NCBI RefSeq assembly: GCF_000718325.1
Contig: NZ_JOFV01000023.1
Location: 1-32,624 of the forward strand
Direction of reading: 5' to 3'
DNA from: Oerskovia turbata
Lineage (GTDB): Bacteria; Actinomycetota; Actinomycetes; Actinomycetales; Cellulomonadaceae
DNA length: 32,624 nt
The position numbers were made by a program, and so were the translations under genes. A model generated the notes under the pieces. It searched no databases. It was not told where the DNA came from and saw nothing but the letters and a program-made list of their open reading frames with translations. Positions within the stretch are counted from its first letter, which is position 1; every line of letters starts with the position of its first letter. Shown in pieces: positions 8,684 to 15,955 of the stretch.

Positions 8684-10384
8684 ATGGGAACCCCAGTGAC
8701 CGACCCTGTGCCCGACGCACCGCCAGTGCCCGCCGCAGTCATCGTCCTCGCCGCTGGTGCGGGGACGCGGATGAGGTCCGCGACCCCGAAGGTCCTCCAC
8801 ACGCTCGCCGGGCGCAGCATGCTCGGCCACGCGATGGTCGCGGCCCGCGACCTGTCGCCGCAGCGGATCGCGGTCGTGGTCCGGCACGAGCGTGACGTCG
8901 TGGCGGCCGCGGCCCTCGAGGTCGTGCCGTCGGCCCTCGTGGTCGACCAGGACGAGGTGCCGGGCACCGGTCGGGCGGTGCAGTGCGCCCTCGAGTCGCT
9001 CGACGTGCGGGCGCAGGCGGAGGCCGCGGCCCACGGGGTGCCGATCGGGCACGAGGGGCGCGGCACGGTCGACGGTGTCGACGGGTCGGTCGTCGTCCTC
9101 GCGGGCGACATCCCGCTGCTGGACGCGGCGACGCTGACCGGGCTGCTGGACGCGCACCGCTCGGGTGGCAACGCCGTGACGGTCCTGACGACCGAGGTCG
9201 ACGACGCGACCGGCTACGGGCGGATCGTCCGCGACGACGCCGGGGGAGTCCTGGGCATCGTCGAGCACAAAGACGCGACGGACGAGCAGCGCGCGATCCG
9301 GGAGATCAACTCCTCGGTCTACGTCTTCGACGCCGGTGTCCTGCGCGGTGCCCTCCAGCAGGTCACCCAGGAGAACTCGCAGGGCGAGGTCTACCTGACC
9401 GACGTCCTCCAGATCGCCCGCGAGGGCGGCGGTCGTGTCGGTGCGCTCCGGGTCGCCGACCCGCTGCTCGTCGAGGGAGCGAACGACCGTGCTCAGCTTG
9501 CGACGCTGCGCGCCGAGCTCAACCGCCGCATCCTCACGCGCTGGATGCTCGGTGGCGTCACGGTGATCGACCCGGCGACGACCTGGGTCGACGTCGACGT
9601 GGACCTCGGTCACGACGTCACGCTGCTCCCCGGGACCCAGCTCCACGGCGCGACGACGATCGGGGCGGGGGCGACGATCGGCCCGGACACGACGCTGACC
9701 GACATGGAGGTCGGGGCGGGGGCCACCGTGGTCCGCACGCACGGCAGCCTGTCGGTCGTCGGCGAGGGCGCGAGCGTCGGACCCTTCGCCTACCTGCGCC
9801 CCGGCACGGTCCTGGGTGAGAAGGGCAAGATCGGCACGTTCGTCGAGACCAAGAACGCGACGATCGGCACCGGCTCCAAGGTGCCGCACCTGTCCTACGT
9901 GGGCGACGCGACCATCGGCGACCACACCAACATCGGTGCTGCGAGCGTCACGGTCAACTACGACGGCGTCTCCAAGCACCGCACCGTCATCGGCTCGCAC
10001 GCCAGGACGGGTGCGGACAACATGTTCGTCGCCCCCGTCACGGTGGGCGACGGCGCGTACACGGCCGCGGGGTCCGTGATCCGTCGCGACGTGCCGGCCG
10101 GTGCGCTCGGCGTGAGCGGCGCCCCCCAGCGCAACGTCGACGGCTGGGTGGCCCGCCGCCGTCCTGGCACGGCTGCCGCCGACGCCGCCGCGCGGGCCCA
10201 CGAGAACGACGACGAGACGCCCCCTCCGCTGGGTGCCCAGGCCCAGGCGCAGCTCGCCGAGGCCACCGCGGCGACCCCGGCCCCTCGACCGACCCCGGTG
10301 CCTGCGAGCCCGGGTGTCCCCACGGTCCCCGACGGACCCAGCACCACGACCAGCAGCACGAACGAAGGGCCTTCCCCACGATGA
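8684..10384 (+). CDS. glmU: Bifunctional N-acetylglucosamine-1-P uridyltransferase / glucosamine-1-P acetyltransferase
   Basis: Makes UDP-GlcNAc, the precursor of peptidoglycan and many wall polysaccharides. The N-terminal uridyltransferase domain starts with LAAGAGTRMRS near residues 22-32, with Lys36 in the TPKVLH segment. The C-terminal left-handed beta-helix has repeated hexapeptides (about 265-475), the catalytic His402 in KVPHLSYVGDATIG, and NIGAASVTVNYDG. After about residue 490 comes a Pro/Ala/Thr-rich, probably disordered tail, giving 566 residues against about 455-495 in common homologues. ATG 8684 is the first start after the tRNA; GTG 8696 is also possible and has GGGA 7 bases upstream. 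The stop overlaps the prs ATG (ATGA). Confidence 0.96.
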   Translation: MGTPVTDPVPDAPPVPAAVIVLAAGAGTRMRSATPKVLHTLAGRSMLGHAMVAARDLSPQRIAVVVRHERDVVAAAALEVVPSALVVDQDEVPGTGRAVQCALESLDVRAQAEAAAHGVPIGHEGRGTVDGVDGSVVVLAGDIPLLDAATLTGLLDAHRSGGNAVTVLTTEVDDATGYGRIVRDDAGGVLGIVEHKDATDEQRAIREINSSVYVFDAGVLRGALQQVTQENSQGEVYLTDVLQIAREGGGRVGALRVADPLLVEGANDRAQLATLRAELNRRILTRWMLGGVTVIDPATTWVDVDVDLGHDVTLLPGTQLHGATTIGAGATIGPDTTLTDMEVGAGATVVRTHGSLSVVGEGASVGPFAYLRPGTVLGEKGKIGTFVETKNATIGTGSKVPHLSYVGDATIGDHTNIGAASVTVNYDGVSKHRTVIGSHARTGADNMFVAPVTVGDGAYTAAGSVIRRDVPAGALGVSGAPQRNVDGWVARRRPGTAAADAAARAHENDDETPPPLGAQAQAQLAEATAATPAPRPTPVPASPGVPTVPDGPSTTTSSTNEGPSPR

Positions 10385-11364
10385 GCAGCACGATCGCCGG
10401 CAACGGGGACAAGTCCCTCGTCCTCGCGTCCGGGCGCGCGCACCCCGAGCTCGCCAAGGAGGTCGCGCGGGAGCTGGGCATCGACCTGCTCCCCACGACC
10501 GCGTACGACTTCGCCAACGGCGAGATCTACGTCCGTTTCGGGGAGAGCGTCCGCGGTGCGGACATCTTCCTCCTGCAGAGCCACACGGCCCCGATCAACC
10601 AGTGGATCATGGAGCAGCTGCTCATGGTCGACGCGGCCAAGCGGGCCTCGGCCAAGACCATCACGGTGGTCCAGCCCTTCTACGGCTACGGTCGTCAGGA
10701 CAAGAAGCACCGTGGTCGCGAGCCGATCTCGGCGCGCCTCATCGCGGACCTGTTCCGCACGGCCGGTGCCGACCGTCTCATGAGCGTCGACCTGCACGCC
10801 GCGCAGACCCAGGGTTTCTTCGACGGCCCCGTGGACCACCTGTGGGCCATGCCGATCCTCACGGACTACGTCCGCACGCGCGTCGACACGTCGAACGTCA
10901 CGGTCGTCTCGCCCGACGCCGGCCGTATCCGTGTCGCCGAGCAGTGGGCCGCGAAGCTCGGTGGCGGACCGCTCGCGTTCGTCCACAAGACGCGCGACAT
11001 CACGCGCCCCAACCAGGCCGTCGCGAACCGCGTCGTGGGTGACGTCGAGGGCCGTGACTGCGTCCTCGTCGACGACCTGATCGACACGGGTGGCACCATC
11101 GCGGAAGCCGTCAAGGTCTGCCTCGCGGCGGGGGCCAAGTCGGTCATCGTCGCGGCGACGCACGGTGTCCTGTCCGACCCGGCGGCGCAGCGCCTGTCCG
11201 AGTGCGGTGCGAGCGAGGTCGTCGTGACCGACACCCTGCCGATCTCGGCGGACAAGCACTTCCCGCAGCTCACGGTCCTGTCGATCGCGCCGCTCCTGGC
11301 GCGCGCGATCCGCGAGGTCTTCGACGACGGCTCGGTCACGTCGCTGTTCGACGGCAACAGCTGA
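10381..11364 (+). CDS. prs: Ribose-phosphate pyrophosphokinase
   Basis: Makes PRPP from ribose 5-phosphate and ATP for nucleotide, histidine and tryptophan synthesis, and in actinobacteria for decaprenylphosphoryl-arabinose. The 327-residue protein has the family marks: YGYGRQDKKHRGREP (about 101-115), VDLHAAQTQGFFD with His139 (136-148), the flexible-loop KTRD at 203-206, and the PRPP-binding VLVDDLIDTGGTI at 228-240. It is coupled to glmU through a 4-base ATGA overlap and ends at a strong hairpin (11378-11420). The glmU-prs order is conserved in Actinomycetota. Confidence 0.97.
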   Translation: MSSTIAGNGDKSLVLASGRAHPELAKEVARELGIDLLPTTAYDFANGEIYVRFGESVRGADIFLLQSHTAPINQWIMEQLLMVDAAKRASAKTITVVQPFYGYGRQDKKHRGREPISARLIADLFRTAGADRLMSVDLHAAQTQGFFDGPVDHLWAMPILTDYVRTRVDTSNVTVVSPDAGRIRVAEQWAAKLGGGPLAFVHKTRDITRPNQAVANRVVGDVEGRDCVLVDDLIDTGGTIAEAVKVCLAAGAKSVIVAATHGVLSDPAAQRLSECGASEVVVTDTLPISADKHFPQLTVLSIAPLLARAIREVFDDGSVTSLFDGNS

Positions 11365-11377
11365 GTCCGGCTCCGTC

Positions 11378-11420
11378 CGACGGCCCGGCCCCTCCGCTCG
11401 TTCGAGGGACCGGGCCGTCG
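11378..11420 (+). terminator. Terminator hairpin after prs
   Basis: An 11-bp perfect stem (11378-11388 with 11410-11420) continues after one mismatch into 5 more pairs (11390-11394 with 11404-11408), with a 9-base loop. It lies 13 bases after the prs stop. TCGTT follows rather than a T-run. Confidence 0.75.
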
Positions 11421-11499
11421 TCGTTCCCGGGCTGAGGCGAGCGGCGGGTGCGACGCGGCGGACGGGCGGCTCCGTCGTCGGGCTGGCAGGATGCCTGCT

Positions 11500-12165
11500 G
11501 TGACCCAGCCGACCCAGCCGACCCAGCCGCTCCTCGACCCGCTCGCCGGCGTGACCACCACGGGGCAGGGCGCGGCGTCCGCGGTGCCCGACGTCGTGGT
11601 GGTCGAGCTCGGTGCCGAGGCGTCCGGCGCCGACGTCCAGGTGGCGCTCGACGCCGCGAACGCGGGGGTGCGCGCGGCGCGCGAGGCGCTGCTCGCGGGC
11701 GGGGTCGCGGCCGCGGACCTGCGCACCGCGCAGACGTCCACGTGGACGCAGTCGTCCCAGCAGCCCGACGGCGCCGCGACGCTCTCCGTCACGGCCCGCC
11801 TGACGCTGCGGGTCACCGTGCGCGACGTCCTGGCGTCGGGGGAGCTCGTGCGGGCGGCGCTCGGTGCGGCCGGTCCTGTCGCGAGGCTCGACTCGATGCG
11901 CTTCGCGGTGAGCGACCCGGCGCCGCTCGCGGTCGCGGCCCGCGAGGGGGCGTTCGCCGACGCCCGCGCGAGGGCCGTGCAGTACGCGGCGCTCGCGGGG
12001 CGCACGCTCGGACCCGTCGTCGAGGTCAGCGAGCAGGGTGGCGGGTCCGCGCCGATGCCCCGCGCGATGTCGGTCGAGGTCGGGTCGTTCGACGCGATGG
12101 CGGTCGACCCGGGGCACGAGCGGGTCGACGCGAGCGTGACCGTGCGCTGGGCGTGGGCGGACTGA
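11500..12165 (+). CDS. SIMPL-domain (DUF541) protein
   Basis: A 221-residue protein that matches the SIMPL/DUF541 pattern: GVTTTGQGAASAVPDVVVVELGAE near the N terminus, an internal AANAGVRAAREALLAGGVAAADLRTA helix, and a late RARAVQYAALAGRTLGPVVEVSE segment. The molecular role of the family is unclear; members are often exported. Here no signal peptide or membrane segment precedes the domain, so a cytoplasmic location is likely. The GTG at 11500 is preferred because AGGA (11488-11491) is 8 bases upstream; an ATG at 11491 has no spacing for a binding site. The first codons contain three exact copies of a 9-base unit (11502-11528) coding for Thr-Gln-Pro. It stands alone between prs and the GPP34 gene. 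Confidence 0.82.
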   Translation: MTQPTQPTQPLLDPLAGVTTTGQGAASAVPDVVVVELGAEASGADVQVALDAANAGVRAAREALLAGGVAAADLRTAQTSTWTQSSQQPDGAATLSVTARLTLRVTVRDVLASGELVRAALGAAGPVARLDSMRFAVSDPAPLAVAAREGAFADARARAVQYAALAGRTLGPVVEVSEQGGGSAPMPRAMSVEVGSFDAMAVDPGHERVDASVTVRWAWAD

Positions 12166-12215
12166 TCGCCGCAGGATCGTGACATTTCTCAGGGGCTTCG
12201 ACACATCGGCGCCGC

Positions 12216-12221
12216 TAGGTT
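12216..12221 (+). promoter_or_regulatory. -10 box of a probable leaderless GPP34-gene promoter
   Basis: TAGGTT lies 6 bases before the ATG at 12228, and no ribosome binding site is present, so the transcript should begin at the start codon. No clear -35 box. Confidence 0.5.
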
Positions 12222-12227
12222 GGATGC

Positions 12228-12923
12228 ATGCTCATCATCGAGGACTACCTCCTGCTCGTGCTGGACGACGTCACGGGCCGTCCCGTCGGTGACGCCTCGT
12301 ACCTCCAGCAGGTGGCGGCGGGTGCGCTGCTCGTCGAGCTCGCGCTGACGGGTCGCGTCGACCTCGCGGGCGACAGCTCGGGGTGGCGCTCGGGCCGCGT
12401 CGTGGTCCGCGACCAGGCGTCGACCGGGAGCGCGCTGCTCGACGACGCGCTGGTGACGGTCAAGTCGAAGGAGGGCTCCACACCCAAGAGCCTGGTCGAG
12501 GTGCTGTCGCGGTCCAGGCCCGCGGACGTCGCGCTCGACGGCCTCGTCCAGCGTGGCCTGCTGCGCCGCGAGGAGGGGCGCATCCTGGGCATCTTCCCGA
12601 CGACGCGCTGGCCCGCGGCGGACTCGCGGCACGAGGGCGACGTGCGGCGCACGCTCACGCAGGTCCTGCGCGACGGCGTGGCCCCCGACGAGCGGACGGG
12701 CGCGCTCGTCGCGATCCTCGCAGCCACGAAGCAGGCCGGTCGGGTCATGGCCGCCGGCGCCGAGCTCTCGGCGACCGCGCGGCGCGAGATCGACCATCGC
12801 GCGAAGGAGATCGCCGAGGGGAGCTGGGCGGCGGGGGCGACCCGCCGCTACGTCGAGGAGATCACGGCGGCCACGGCCGCGGCCCTCACCACGACCGTGG
12901 TCATCGCGGGCGCCCAGCCCTGA
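12228..12923 (+). CDS. GPP34 (Golgi phosphoprotein 3-like) family protein
   Basis: A 231-residue protein with the bacterial GPP34 pattern: MLIIEDYLLLVLDDVTGRP at the N terminus, a helical AAGALLVELALTGRV segment, an ALDGLVQRGLLRREEGRILGI segment in the middle, and a helical C-terminal half with DERTGALVAILAATKQAGRV. In eukaryotes GOLPH3/Vps74 binds phosphatidylinositol 4-phosphate and holds glycosyltransferases in the Golgi; many actinobacteria encode homologues whose role is not established. No membrane segment except a weakly hydrophobic C-terminal stretch. The start follows a -10 box by 6 bases. Single-gene unit. A link to the glycosyltransferases further on is a possibility only. Confidence 0.85.
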   Translation: MLIIEDYLLLVLDDVTGRPVGDASYLQQVAAGALLVELALTGRVDLAGDSSGWRSGRVVVRDQASTGSALLDDALVTVKSKEGSTPKSLVEVLSRSRPADVALDGLVQRGLLRREEGRILGIFPTTRWPAADSRHEGDVRRTLTQVLRDGVAPDERTGALVAILAATKQAGRVMAAGAELSATARREIDHRAKEIAEGSWAAGATRRYVEEITAATAAALTTTVVIAGAQP

Positions 12924-12967
12924 CTGCCCGCCCCCCCAGGTGGACCTCCGACACACCCGGGTTTCCC

Positions 12968-12997
12968 TTGACGTGGCGCGCCCGGGTACAGTAGTTC
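12968..12997 (+). promoter_or_regulatory. Promoter region of rplY
   Basis: TTGACG (12968-12973) is the best -35 box in the window. The -10 is less certain: TACAGT (12987-12992) has good sequence but a 13-base spacer, while TAGTTC (12992-12997) gives an 18-base spacer. Transcription from here leaves a leader of about 210 bases. Confidence 0.5.
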
Positions 12998-12999
12998 GG

Positions 13000-13213
13000 T
13001 TGCCTCGGCGAGGGACGTCTGACGGCCGGTGAGTCACCGGAAGGTCAGCAGGATCCTGATGGGTCCCCGTAATCGACTGGGCGGTCGACCTCGTGCGCCC
13101 GTCATGTGTCCCGCGCCGACGCAGCCGCCCCGTCCTCCGGTGCCAACCAGCCGGCCGGACAGCCGATCGCTTCCCACTGGTGGTCGGCCCGCAACCGTTC
13201 TTCAGGAGTTCAC
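13000..13213 (+). other. Long 5' leader of rplY, possibly regulatory
   Basis: About 210 bases lie between the promoter and the rplY start with no convincing reading frame. Hairpins include CCTCG-G-CGAGG (13003-13013) and CCGGTGA-G-TCACCGG (13026-13040). A ribosome binding site (AGGAG, 13204-13208) ends the leader. I recognise no known riboswitch or ribosomal-protein leader. Confidence 0.35.
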
Positions 13214-13810
13214 GTGTCCGAGACCAAGCTTGTCGCAGAGGCCCGCACCGAGTTCGGCAAGGGTGCCGCCCGTCGCATCCGTCGCGCTTCCCAGATTCCT
13301 GCCGTCCTGTACGGGCACGGCACGGACCCCGTCCACATCGCGCTCCCCGGGCACGTGACGACGCTCGCCCTCAAGCAGGCCAACGCCCTGTTCTCGATCG
13401 AGCTCGACGGCAAGCCGGTCCTCGCGATCGCCAAGGACGTCCAGCGCGACCCGGTCAAGGACGTCGTCGAGCACATCGACCTCCTCATCGTGAAGAAGGG
13501 CGAGAAGGTCGAGGTCGAGGTCAACGTGCACGTCGTCGGTGAGTCCGCTCCCGGCACGATCCACGTCGTCGAGTCGCAGACGCTGCTCCTCGAGGCCGAG
13601 GCCACGCACCTGCCGGAGTCCGTCGAGGTCTCGATCGAGGGCCTCGAGGCCGGGCACATCGTCCGCGCGGGCGAGATCACGCTCCCCAAGGGTGCCGCGT
13701 TCCACGGCGACGCCGAGCTCGCGGTCGTCGCGATCACCGAGCCGCGCAGCGAGGTCGCTGCCGAGGCAGAGGCTGCCGAGGCCGCCGAAGAGGCTCCCGC
13801 CGAGGCCTGA
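13214..13810 (+). CDS. rplY: 50S ribosomal protein L25/general stress protein Ctc
   Basis: Binds 5S rRNA in the large ribosomal subunit. The 198-residue form has two domains: the N-terminal L25 domain (TEFGKGAARRIRRASQIPAVLYGHG near residues 12-36 contains the rRNA-binding part) and a beta-rich TL5/Ctc C-terminal domain (about 100-185), then an Ala/Glu-rich tail. The true start is GTG 13214, with AGGAG 5 bases before it; the frame is open further upstream, but the extra residues do not resemble L25. It has its own promoter and a long leader, and ends before a very strong hairpin. The rplY-pth neighbourhood is conserved. Confidence 0.96.
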   Translation: MSETKLVAEARTEFGKGAARRIRRASQIPAVLYGHGTDPVHIALPGHVTTLALKQANALFSIELDGKPVLAIAKDVQRDPVKDVVEHIDLLIVKKGEKVEVEVNVHVVGESAPGTIHVVESQTLLLEAEATHLPESVEVSIEGLEAGHIVRAGEITLPKGAAFHGDAELAVVAITEPRSEVAAEAEAAEAAEEAPAEA

Positions 13811-13866
13811 GCCTCACCCTCCTGAGGGCCGGTCCCGCTGCGCGGGGCCCGGTCCGCAGGACACGG

Positions 13867-13913
13867 ACGGTCGAGGCGTCCGGTGCCGTACGGGCGCCGG
13901 ACGCCTCGACCGT
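13867..13913 (+). terminator. Strong terminator hairpin after rplY
   Basis: A 17-bp perfect stem (13867-13883 with 13897-13913) extends inward by four more pairs, one of them T-G, to a 5-base loop at 13888-13892. TCCCC follows. It is one of the strongest hairpins in the window and isolates rplY from pth. Confidence 0.85.
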
Positions 13914-13952
13914 TCCCCGGATCTCCCAGACGTCGACGAAGGACCAGGTGAC

Positions 13953-14552
13953 ATGACCGACCAGCCGTGGCTCGTCGTCGGGCTCGGGAATCCCGGACCC
14001 ACCTACGCGGGCAACCGTCACAACGTCGGCCACATGGTGCTCGACGTCCTGGCGGGGCGTGCCGGTGCGACGTTCAGCGCGCACAAGGCGCGCGCCGCGG
14101 TGGCCGAGGCGCGCCTGGGCGTGCTCCCGGGCGGGGCCCCGGGGCCCCGGGTGCTCCTGGCCAAGCCGTCGACGTACATGAACACGTCGGGCGGTCCGGT
14201 CGCGGGCCTCGCCCAGTACTTCGGGATCGACCCCGACCACGTGATCGTCGTCCACGACGAGGTGGACATCCCGTTCGGGGACGTCAAGCTCAAGTCCGGC
14301 GGCGGCGAGGGCGGTCACAACGGCCTGCGCGACATCACCAAGGCGCTCGGGACCCGTGACTACGTCCGCGTCCGCGCGGGCGTCGGTCGCCCCCCGGGAC
14401 GCATGGACACCGCCGACTACGTGCTCAAGAACTTCTCGGGCGCGGAGGCCAAGGAGCTGCCGTTCCTGCTCGACGACGCCGCGGACGCCGTCGAGATGGT
14501 CCTCACCGAGGGGCTCCTCGCCGCCCAGGGGAAGTTCCACACCAAGGCCTGA
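13953..14552 (+). CDS. pth: Peptidyl-tRNA hydrolase
   Basis: Releases tRNA from peptidyl-tRNA that drops off stalled ribosomes. The 199-residue protein carries the known active-site residues: Asn13 in GLGNPG, His23 in NRHNVG, Asn77 in PSTYMNTSG, Asp102 in HDEVDIPFGD, and Asn123 in GGHNGLRDI. Length is typical. The start at ATG 13953 is fixed by family alignment, with AAGGA about 9 bases upstream; the frame is open further upstream but inside rplY. It is preceded by the rplY terminator and followed by its own hairpin. Confidence 0.97.
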   Translation: MTDQPWLVVGLGNPGPTYAGNRHNVGHMVLDVLAGRAGATFSAHKARAAVAEARLGVLPGGAPGPRVLLAKPSTYMNTSGGPVAGLAQYFGIDPDHVIVVHDEVDIPFGDVKLKSGGGEGGHNGLRDITKALGTRDYVRVRAGVGRPPGRMDTADYVLKNFSGAEAKELPFLLDDAADAVEMVLTEGLLAAQGKFHTKA

Positions 14553-14578
14553 CGGTCGGACGCCGTGTGCGGCTGACC

Positions 14579-14618
14579 GGGCGCCGGTCGGCCGCTGGTC
14601 GGACGCTGACCGGCGCCC
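14579..14618 (+). terminator. Terminator hairpin after pth
   Basis: An 11-bp perfect stem (14579-14589 with 14608-14618) encloses an 18-base loop, 27 bases after the pth stop. It separates the housekeeping genes from the polysaccharide locus. Confidence 0.65.
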
Positions 14619-14688
14619 GTGGTGCGGGGGCCCGGACTTCACCCGGGTGACGTGTCCCCTTCGTCCGTTGTGGGCCGTTCGTTCGCCC

Positions 14689-14711
14689 TAGGCTGGATCG
14701 ATATCCAACCT
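14689..14711 (+). promoter_or_regulatory. Promoter and overlapping dyad before the polysaccharide operon
   Basis: TAGGCT (14689-14694) fits a -10 box, with TTGTGG (14668-14673) as a weak -35 at 15 bases. An imperfect inverted repeat, 9-base arms with one mismatch (14690-14698 and 14703-14711) around CGAT, begins inside the -10 box and covers the expected transcription start. This is a reasonable operator position, but a 5' mRNA hairpin is equally possible. The leader before the ATG would be about 50 bases. Confidence 0.4.
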
Positions 14712-14749
14712 GGGCGGGCAGCCGTCTCCTGCCCCACGACGGAGGCACG

Positions 14750-15955
14750 ATGACCGAGGGTGTGGCGCTCGCGCACGACTACGCGACGCAGCGCGGGGGC
14801 GCCGAACGGGTGGCCCTCTGGTTGGCCGAGGCCTTCCCCGGGTCACCGATGTACACGACCCTCTACGACCCGGCGGGCACGTTCCCCGAGTTCTCCCGCC
14901 TCGACCTGAGGACGTCCGCGCTCGACCGCGTCGGCGCGCTGCGCCACCACCACCGGCTCGCGCTGCCCCTCCTGGCCCCCGCGGTCTCGGCACAGCGGGT
15001 CGACGCCGACGTCCTGCTCGCGAGCTCGACGGGCTGGGCCCACGGATACCGGGGAGCGAGCCGGACGGTCGTCTACTGCCACGCACCGGCCCGGTGGCTC
15101 TACCAGCGGGACCGCTACCTCGGGGGCCGCGACGGTGCGAGCACCGGGGACCGGCTCCGGGGCGGCGTCGCGGCCGCGGCGCTGACCGCGCTGAGCCCGG
15201 CCCTGCGCGGCTGGGACCGGCGGGCCGCAGGGCGCGCCGACGTCTATCTCGCCAACTCGACCGTCACCCAGCGAGCCGTCCGCGAGGCGTACGGCATCGA
15301 GGCCGAGATCCTGCCCCCGCCCCCCGCGATGCTGCCCGCCGGGCCCGAGCGAGAGGTCCCCGGGATCGAGCCGGGGTTCCTGCTGTGCGTCGCACGGCTG
15401 CTGCCGTACAAGAACGTCGACGTCCTGGTCGAGGCGGCCCGCCTCGCCGGACGCCACCTCGTGATCGTGGGCGACGGCCCCGACCGGGCGCGGCTCGAGG
15501 GCCTCGCCGCGCGCGGGCGACCCGTCTCCGGGAGGTGGGGCACGCCGTCGGGAGCCGGCGGCGGGACCACGCTGCTCGGCCGGGTCGACGACCCCGAGCT
15601 GCGCTGGCTCTACCGGAGCTGTTCGATGCTCGTCGCCGCCTCGTACGAGGACTACGGGCTGTCCCCGCTCGAGGCGGGCGCGTTCGGGCGCCCCTCGGTG
15701 GTCCTGCGGGACGGCGGGTACCTCGACACCGTGGTCGAGGGCGTGACCGGGGCGTTCTTCGACGCACCCGAACCCGATCTCGTCGCACGGGCAGTCCAGG
15801 ACGCCTCGGCCGTCCCGTGGGAGGATGACGTCCTGACCTCGCACGTCGAGACCTTCGCGCTCCCGCGCTTCGTCGCGCGGCTCCGCGAGGTCGTCGAAGA
15901 GCAACGAGGCCTCGTGCACGCCGGTGCCAGCACCTCAGGGGAGAGGGACTCATGA
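14750..15955 (+). CDS. GT4-family glycosyltransferase
   Basis: First gene of the polysaccharide operon, 401 residues, predicted cytosolic GT-B enzyme. The N-terminal acceptor domain begins VALAHDYATQRGGAERV, a common start in this family, and contains YCHAPARWLY. The C-terminal donor domain has LLCVARLLPYKNVDVLVEAARLA, IVGDGP, and the EX7E motif EDYGLSPLE at 300-308, which binds the nucleotide sugar. The family retains the anomeric configuration; neither donor nor acceptor can be told from sequence. A GGAGG site lies 5 bases before the ATG. The stop overlaps the next start as ATGA, so it is coupled to the chain-length protein. Confidence 0.92.
   Translation: MTEGVALAHDYATQRGGAERVALWLAEAFPGSPMYTTLYDPAGTFPEFSRLDLRTSALDRVGALRHHHRLALPLLAPAVSAQRVDADVLLASSTGWAHGYRGASRTVVYCHAPARWLYQRDRYLGGRDGASTGDRLRGGVAAAALTALSPALRGWDRRAAGRADVYLANSTVTQRAVREAYGIEAEILPPPPAMLPAGPEREVPGIEPGFLLCVARLLPYKNVDVLVEAARLAGRHLVIVGDGPDRARLEGLAARGRPVSGRWGTPSGAGGGTTLLGRVDDPELRWLYRSCSMLVAASYEDYGLSPLEAGAFGRPSVVLRDGGYLDTVVEGVTGAFFDAPEPDLVARAVQDASAVPWEDDVLTSHVETFALPRFVARLREVVEEQRGLVHAGASTSGERDS

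Noticed and set aside
9958..12204. Long minus-strand open frame opposite glmU, prs and the SIMPL gene
   Set aside because: Antisense shadow with no recognisable domain and Arg/His-rich composition.
13106..13213. Upstream extension of the rplY reading frame to 13106
   Set aside because: The added residues do not resemble L25, and a proper AGGAG site precedes GTG 13214.
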